A stretch of 64,000 bases of DNA from CAZUDI01 sp964618975. GTDB lineage: Bacteria; Desulfobacterota; Desulfomonilia; UBA1062. Both the position numbers and the translations under genes were made by a program. Shown in pieces: positions 59,968 to 64,000 of the stretch; the first letter of the stretch is position 1, and every line of letters begins with the position of its first letter. The notes beneath the pieces are model-generated. The model was not told the DNA's origin and did not search any database. It saw nothing but the letters and a program-made list of their open reading frames with translations. The stretch spans positions 1 through 64,000 of the forward strand of contig CAZUDI010000014.1 of the NCBI GenBank assembly GCA_964618975.1, in the 5' to 3' direction.

Positions 59968-60657
59968 TCACATCCGCCTTTTCAGGAAGATCAGGGTCCA
60001 GTTCACCAGGAAACCGATGGACAGAAGCACGATGCCGAGGGCCACCCCCATGGCAAACTGGCCCTTGCCGGTCTCGAGGGCGATGGCGGTGGTGATGGTG
60101 CGCGTGTTCCACTTGATGTTGCCGCCGATCATCATGGAGATGCCCACCTCGGAGATGGCGCGGCCGTAGGCCGTCACCGCGGCGGAGAGCACGGCGAAGC
60201 GGGCCTCCGCCAGGCTGCTGCGCGCGATCTGGCCCCCGCTGGCGCCCAGGGTGAGCAGGTTGAGCCGCACGCGGCGGTCGAGGCCCTCGATGGCGGTGGC
60301 GGTCAGCGAGATCACGATGGGCAGCACGAGGATCACCTGGGCCAGGGCGATGCCGGGGATGCTGAAGAGCAAATTGAGTTCGCCCATGGGGCCGCGGCGG
60401 GAGATGAGGGCATAGGCGATCAGTCCCACCACCACCGTGGGCAGGGCCAGCAGGGTGTCCACCATCGCCCGCAGCTGCCGTTTGCCGGGGAAGTCCAGAT
60501 AGCCCAGCAGGAAGCCCGCCGGCAGCCCCAGGGCCAGGCTGAGCGAGATGGACAGCGTCGACACCTTGAGGGTGGTGGCGACGGCGGAGTAGGTCTCGGC
60601 GTGGCCGCTGGCCAGCAGCCACACGGCGTTGACGACCCCCTCCGAGATGTAGCCCAT
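59968..60657 (-). CDS. tupB: Tungstate ABC transporter permease
   Basis: Inner-membrane subunit of 229 residues with about six TM helices and the cytoplasmic EAA-like loop ILTLGASGGQIARSSLAEAR shortened here to TLGASGGQIARSSL. Family: binding-protein-dependent permeases of the molybdate/tungstate type. It sits nine bases after tupA and three before tupC. Confidence 0.92.
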   Translation of the reverse strand: MGYISEGVVNAVWLLASGHAETYSAVATTLKVSTLSISLSLALGLPAGFLLGYLDFPGKRQLRAMVDTLLALPTVVVGLIAYALISRRGPMGELNLLFSIPGIALAQVILVLPIVISLTATAIEGLDRRVRLNLLTLGASGGQIARSSLAEARFAVLSAAVTAYGRAISEVGISMMIGGNIKWNTRTITTAIALETGKGQFAMGVALGIVLLSIGFLVNWTLIFLKRRM

Positions 60658-60666
60658 GGCCGGCGT

Positions 60667-61500
60667 CTACTCTGAGGCGTTGGGGATGAAGAGCTGCTTG
60701 CCCATCAGGGTGAAGTCGGCGATGCGCTGCTGGGTTTCGGGGGTGGCCATCCATAGTCGGAAGCGGCTGGCCAGCGCGTACTTGGCCTCCTTGCAGCGCG
60801 CGGGGTTCACCGCCAGCACGCTGTACTGGTTTCTGAGCGCCTTATCCCCCTCCACGAGGATCACGAGCGGCGGGGCGCCCTTCTGGTTGGCCTCGTACTT
60901 GATGTAGGTGCCGCGGTCGGTCAGGGTGTAGGCATCGCGCTCGGCGGCGATGGTGATGGTGTTGATCATGCCCTGACCTACCTGGATGTACCAGGGCTCC
61001 CGGTCGGGCACCGTCAGGCCGGCGTCCTTCCACAGGATGAGCTCCATCTTGTGGGTGCCGGAGTTGTCGCCCCGGCTGGCGAAGTTGGCCTTCCTGACGG
61101 CCACGGTCCTGAAGAAGTCGCCTACCGACAGGCCTCTCACCCCCGCCGGGTCGTTTTTGGGTCCGATGATGACGAAGTCGTTGTACATCACCTGCGTGCG
61201 GTCGATCCCGTAGCCGTCCTCCACATACTGGAGTTCGGCCGCCGGGGCGTGCACCAGCAGCACGTCCACGTCGCAGTTCTTGCCCAGTTCGAGGGCCTTG
61301 CCGGTGCCCACGGCGATCCACTGCAGATCGATGTCGGTATCGGCCAGCAGGCCCGGGGCCAGGTAGTCGAGCAGCCCGGTATTGTCCGTGCTGGTGGTGG
61401 TGGCCATGCGGAGCACCTCCGCCGCCGGGGCGAGCGGTGCGCTCAGCACCAGTGTCAGGGCGACCATGAGCAGGGTGAAGCCGTGCCTGGGTAAACGCAT
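60667..61500 (-). CDS. tupA: Tungstate-binding periplasmic protein
   Basis: Solute-binding protein of 277 residues with a signal peptide (about 1-27). The mature N-terminus carries the TTTST motif (RMATTTSTDNTGLLD) that marks TupA-type tungstate binders, and SRGDNSGTHKMEL follows. ATG 61500 is chosen because GAGGAGG lies seven bases upstream; ATG 61515 would precede that site. First gene of tupABC, with a promoter at 61555-61582. Confidence 0.93.
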   Translation of the reverse strand: MRLPRHGFTLLMVALTLVLSAPLAPAAEVLRMATTTSTDNTGLLDYLAPGLLADTDIDLQWIAVGTGKALELGKNCDVDVLLVHAPAAELQYVEDGYGIDRTQVMYNDFVIIGPKNDPAGVRGLSVGDFFRTVAVRKANFASRGDNSGTHKMELILWKDAGLTVPDREPWYIQVGQGMINTITIAAERDAYTLTDRGTYIKYEANQKGAPPLVILVEGDKALRNQYSVLAVNPARCKEAKYALASRFRLWMATPETQQRIADFTLMGKQLFIPNASE

Positions 61501-61554
61501 TGAGAGCCTCCTCATTCAGGAAATTGGATGATCTGTGGTGGATCACCTATAACA

Positions 61555-61582
61555 GTGATAAATGTTGCACTATGTTTGTCAA
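61555..61582 (-). promoter_or_regulatory. Promoter of tupABC
   Basis: On the minus strand TTGACA (61577-61582), 16 bases, TATCAC (61555-61560). An ATCAC/GTGAT inverted repeat (61542-61559) overlaps the -10 box and could be an operator; it does not look like a ModE site. Confidence 0.5.
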
Positions 61583-61583
61583 T

Positions 61584-61669
61584 GCTTAATCGCTTGAGGA
61601 TCAAAGGCCCCGCCGCTTGCGGCGGCAAGCAGGGGCATAAGCTTGCCCCGGGGTTCATATCCATGATTC
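61584..61669 (+). repeat. Dispersed two-hairpin repeat, copy B
   Basis: Full-length copy: TTAATCGCTTGAGGATC, CCGCCGC-TT-GCGGCGG, then GGGGCATAAGCTTGCCCC and the tail GGGGTTCATATCCATGATTC. It lies between the tupA promoter and the MOT1 gene stop. Confidence 0.8.
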
Positions 61670-61733
61670 AAATAATTGTGGATAGATAACTCGTTTCTCG
61701 CCCCCTGGGGCGATCCGGGTCGTCCTCCGGGTT

Positions 61734-62882
61734 TCATGCCGCGCGAAGCTTGTGCAGGGCGCGCCCCAGGTGGTGGCAGGCCAGGCCGGCCAGGAAACCC
61801 AGGGCCATGTTGGTAAGCAGGGAGACGGCCACGGTGAAGACCAGGGGGAAGGTGGCGGCCCCCAGGGGCACGTCGCGGGCGAAGCGCACGAGCTCCAGGC
61901 CCACCAGCAGCATCATGGCCCCCACGATGGCCAGGGGGAAGTGGCTGAAGAGCGTGGCGATGGAGGCGGCCAGGAAGAGACCCAGGGCGATCTCGATGGT
62001 GCCCTCGATGATGTTGGCCCCGCCCGTGCGGGCGCCGAAGTAGTACTGTCCGGCCAGGCCGCCGGCCCCGTGACACAGGGGCATGCCGCCGAAGAAGGGC
62101 CCCACGAGGTTCATGATGCCCATGTTCAGCGCCAGCCGGCGCGGGCTGACCTGTCGGTCCGGCCAGTAGCTGCCGATCAGGGCTGCGGTGGCGATGACCG
62201 CGTTGGTGGCCGTCAGCGGGATCTGGGCCAGCCCGGCCTCCAGGAAGGCCTGCCACACCTCTTGAGGGGTGAAGCCCGTAATCCCGGGCAGGCTCAGGGA
62301 GGGGGCCCCCACGGAGGCCAGGGCGCCGCGGTGGTACATCAGGGCCACCCCGAGCGCCACGAGCACGAGCGCGCCCGGGAGGTAGCGGTTGTTTCTCAAT
62401 CCCAGCAGGATGACCAGGGAGGCGAGCCCCAGCAGCCAGGCGCCGTCGATCATGCGCAGGGCCTCCAGGGCCAGCAGCAGCCCCAGGGCCACCTGGATGC
62501 CGCGGATGACCGCGTGCGGGGTGATCTTCACGATGAACCCCATGATGCCCGTCAGGCCGAAGACCAGCCACACGAGGCCCATGGCGAAACCCGAGGCATA
62601 GACCAGCGAAGGTTCCCAGTGCCCGGCGATGGCCATCACCGCCAGCACCTTCATGGGCTCGATGGGCAGGGGCAGCCGGTAGTTGCTCCCGGTGACGATA
62701 TTGGGCAGGCGCGTCATGATCGGCAGCCCGGCCGGGTCGAGCCCGCATACCGCCAGGTAGCCGATGGCCAGGGGCAGCAGGGTGCCCAGGTCGCCCAGGG
62801 AGCCCGCGAGCTCCCGCAGGCTGAAGTCGAAGGGACCGAGCCTCATAGCCTTGCCCCGGCGGGGGTGGGGTGCCGCATTCAA
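61734..62882 (-). CDS. MOT1-type molybdate/sulfate transporter
   Basis: A 382-residue integral membrane protein with about ten TM helices, from the putative sulfate/molybdate transporter family (MFS_MOT1). Hallmarks are the N-terminal FDFSLRELAGSLGDLGTLLP and the late PLCHGAGGLAGQYYFGARTG. The start is probably TTG 62882, which has GGGGAGG four to five bases upstream; ATG 62846 is the alternative. Neighbouring tupABC suggests paired tungstate and molybdate uptake. It is flanked by two copies of the dispersed repeat. Confidence 0.85.
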   Translation of the reverse strand: MNAAPHPRRGKAMRLGPFDFSLRELAGSLGDLGTLLPLAIGYLAVCGLDPAGLPIMTRLPNIVTGSNYRLPLPIEPMKVLAVMAIAGHWEPSLVYASGFAMGLVWLVFGLTGIMGFIVKITPHAVIRGIQVALGLLLALEALRMIDGAWLLGLASLVILLGLRNNRYLPGALVLVALGVALMYHRGALASVGAPSLSLPGITGFTPQEVWQAFLEAGLAQIPLTATNAVIATAALIGSYWPDRQVSPRRLALNMGIMNLVGPFFGGMPLCHGAGGLAGQYYFGARTGGANIIEGTIEIALGLFLAASIATLFSHFPLAIVGAMMLLVGLELVRFARDVPLGAATFPLVFTVAVSLLTNMALGFLAGLACHHLGRALHKLRAA

Positions 62883-63231
62883 GGACCTCCCCGAGATATT
62901 TTTAATCGCTCTGGATCGAATTCCCCGCTGCCTGCAGCGGCATGGTGGTTCCAGGGCTTGCCCTGGGGTTCATACCCATGCGGGCTGAATTATGCCGGGG
63001 ACCCGCCCGGGCGTCAATGCCCAAGAACGCGCCTCCCTGGCCAGGTGCAACCGGGGATGAGAGCGGGGAGGGCGGCTTTTGCGGTACCGGAAGGGTCGTA
63101 TTTATGGTATGTCTTTGATAATACTATAATCGCCCCGCGGCTGGTAGACTCAGGGCTTGGGCAGGGGATCGGTACATACCTTTGATTTGAGGCCGGCGCG
63201 CAGGTGCGGCCTATTAAGCAGGGAGGCAACC
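62883..63231. other. Intergenic region with repeat copy C
   Basis: The 349 bases between the MOT1 gene and the beta-CASP gene contain repeat C (62899-62980) and a perfect TATAAT (63125-63130) with a poor -35 (TTATGG, 17 bases away) pointing to the plus-strand gene. Nothing else is recognisable. Confidence 0.5.
62899..62980 (+). repeat. Dispersed two-hairpin repeat, copy C
   Basis: Full-length copy: TTTTTAATCGCTCTGGATC, CCGCTGC-CT-GCAGCGG, then CCAGGGC-TT-GCCCTGG and GGGGTTCATACCCATG. The first stem differs from copies A and B by a compensated base pair (C-G to T-A), supporting a functional hairpin. Confidence 0.8.
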
Positions 63232-64000
63232 ATGGTAAAGGTGACATGTCTGGGGGCGGCCGGGTGCGTGACCGGCTCGAATTATCTGATCGAGGACGGG
63301 CGCGGCCGGAAGGTGCTGGTGGATTGCGGCATGTTCCAGGGCGGCAAGCGTATGGAGCTGCGCAACACGCGTCCCTGGGACTTCGACCCGGCCCAGGTCG
63401 GCACCCTGTTCCTCACGCACGCGCATATCGATCACAGCGGCCGCATCCCCAAGCTGGTCAGGGACGGCTTTGGGGGGCGCATCCTCACCTCGCCCCCCAC
63501 GGCCGAGCTCTTAGGGATCATGCTGCTGGATGCGGCCCATATCCAGGAGATGGACGCCCAGTGGCAGACCCGCAAGAACCGGCGCCGCTCCCGCCGGGAG
63601 GTGCAGCCGCTCTACACCACCGCGGATGCGCTTGAGAGTCTCAAACACCTCAGCCCGGTGGAGCCCGACGAGATCGTGAGCGTGGCCGAGGGCCTGCGCG
63701 TGAGGTTGCGGAATGCCGGGCATATCCTGGGCTCTGCCATCCTCGAGTTGTGGGTGGAAGACGGCGAGAGCGAGATCAAGCTCGTCTTCTCCGGGGATAT
63801 CGGCCAGGCCAACCAGCTCATCATCCAGGACCCGCACGAGGTCTTCCAGGCGGATTACCTTTTCGTGGAGTCCACCTACGGCAACCGTCTGCACAAGTCC
63901 TACGAGGCCAGCCGCGGCGAACTGCTGGAGGCCATCGAACATGCCGTGTCTCACAACGAGAAGGTCATCATCCCCGCCTTTGCCGTGGAGCGCACCCAGG
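63232..64000 (+). CDS. Beta-CASP metallo-beta-lactamase RNA-processing nuclease, N-terminal part
   Basis: The gene runs off the window end (256 residues visible). The MBL metal motif HAHIDHSGRIPKL lies near residue 67, preceded by GCVTGSNYLIEDG; later GHILGSAILE and FSGDIG supply further ligands, and STYGNRLH starts the beta-CASP region. This is the layout of CPSF-73-like exo/endoribonucleases (YsiF- or KH-CPSF-related). GGGAGG precedes ATG 63232. The substrate RNA is unknown. Confidence 0.88.
   Translation, partial: MVKVTCLGAAGCVTGSNYLIEDGRGRKVLVDCGMFQGGKRMELRNTRPWDFDPAQVGTLFLTHAHIDHSGRIPKLVRDGFGGRILTSPPTAELLGIMLLDAAHIQEMDAQWQTRKNRRRSRREVQPLYTTADALESLKHLSPVEPDEIVSVAEGLRVRLRNAGHILGSAILELWVEDGESEIKLVFSGDIGQANQLIIQDPHEVFQADYLFVESTYGNRLHKSYEASRGELLEAIEHAVSHNEKVIIPAFAVERTQ

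Noticed and set aside
61677..61685. Single DnaA-box-like 9-mer (CTATCCACA on the minus strand)
   Set aside because: One 8/9 match is expected by chance and there is no cluster or AT-rich unwinding element.
61752..63185. 477-codon plus-strand frame over the MOT1 gene
   Set aside because: Composition is Gly/Gln/His-rich, typical of an antisense frame; the minus strand encodes a clear membrane transporter with a ribosome site.

Overview
The window is a GC-rich bacterial chromosome segment, densely coded with mostly housekeeping genes. Several features point to a Gram-negative deltaproteobacterium-like organism (Desulfobacterota or Desulfuromonadota). These are the lipoboxes, the pilMNOPQ secretin operon, the ftsH-folP-acpS-nnr-tsaE-lysC-cimA gene order, hydrogenase maturation genes, tungstate/molybdate transport, sigma-54 activators and a multi-gene chemosensory cluster. 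The assignment is inferred from gene content only. No phage, insertion sequence or CRISPR array is visible.

Layout. 0-10 kb: the end of an acyl-CoA dehydrogenase, hypAB, three Hsp20 genes behind a sigma-32-type promoter, an orphan alpha-type acyl-CoA synthetase subunit, a C45-type acylase lipoprotein, two metallo-beta-lactamase-fold hydrolases and an HD protein. 10-14 kb: an uncharacterised protein, a Cache-GGDEF diguanylate cyclase, tRNA-Glu and tRNA-Lys, and two small genes. 14-23 kb (minus strand): one probable operon, tpr-ftsH-folP-acpS-nnr-tsaE-lysC-cimA. 23-28 kb (minus): an FtsB-like gene followed by pilMNOPQ. 28-39 kb: rhomboid protease, cupin, DUF2905, HemN-like radical SAM protein, dnaA, glgA divergent from a PilZ-like gene, mtaB, a PolX-PHP protein, an ECF-type ATPase and a bifunctional nuclease. 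39-44 kb: a four-PAS histidine kinase with its NtrC-type partner, and a nicotinamidase. 44-58 kb (minus): cheR-D-B-mcp-like-orf-STAS-cheY-cheA, a separate cheW-mcp pair, a thioredoxin-like/receiver pair and a second sigma-54 activator. 58-64 kb: tRNA-Glu and tRNA-Gln, a Cache-type secreted protein, tungstate ABC genes (tupCBA), a MOT1-type transporter and the start of a beta-CASP nuclease.

How the parts work together. The chemosensory genes (47 and 53 kb receptors, CheA/Y/W/B/D/R, STAS protein) form a complete signalling array with no flagellar genes in view, while type IV pilus alignment genes lie 20 kb away. The sigma-54 activator at 56-57.7 kb carries a perfect palindrome between its own -10 box and start codon. 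A closely related motif sits upstream of a sigma-54-like promoter in front of the thioredoxin-like/receiver genes, which suggests a small regulon. tupABC and MOT1 together indicate a need for tungsten or molybdenum enzymes.

The most notable unexplained signals are: an about 80-bp dispersed two-hairpin repeat (five copies, all in the same orientation, one forming the C-terminus of a gene, two flanking the MOT1 gene); a PolX with a degraded polymerase site but an intact PHP nuclease; a DnaA lacking one residue of the DnaA-box-reading motif; several promoters placed directly against start codons (probable leaderless mRNAs); and a fragment of a second cheA.
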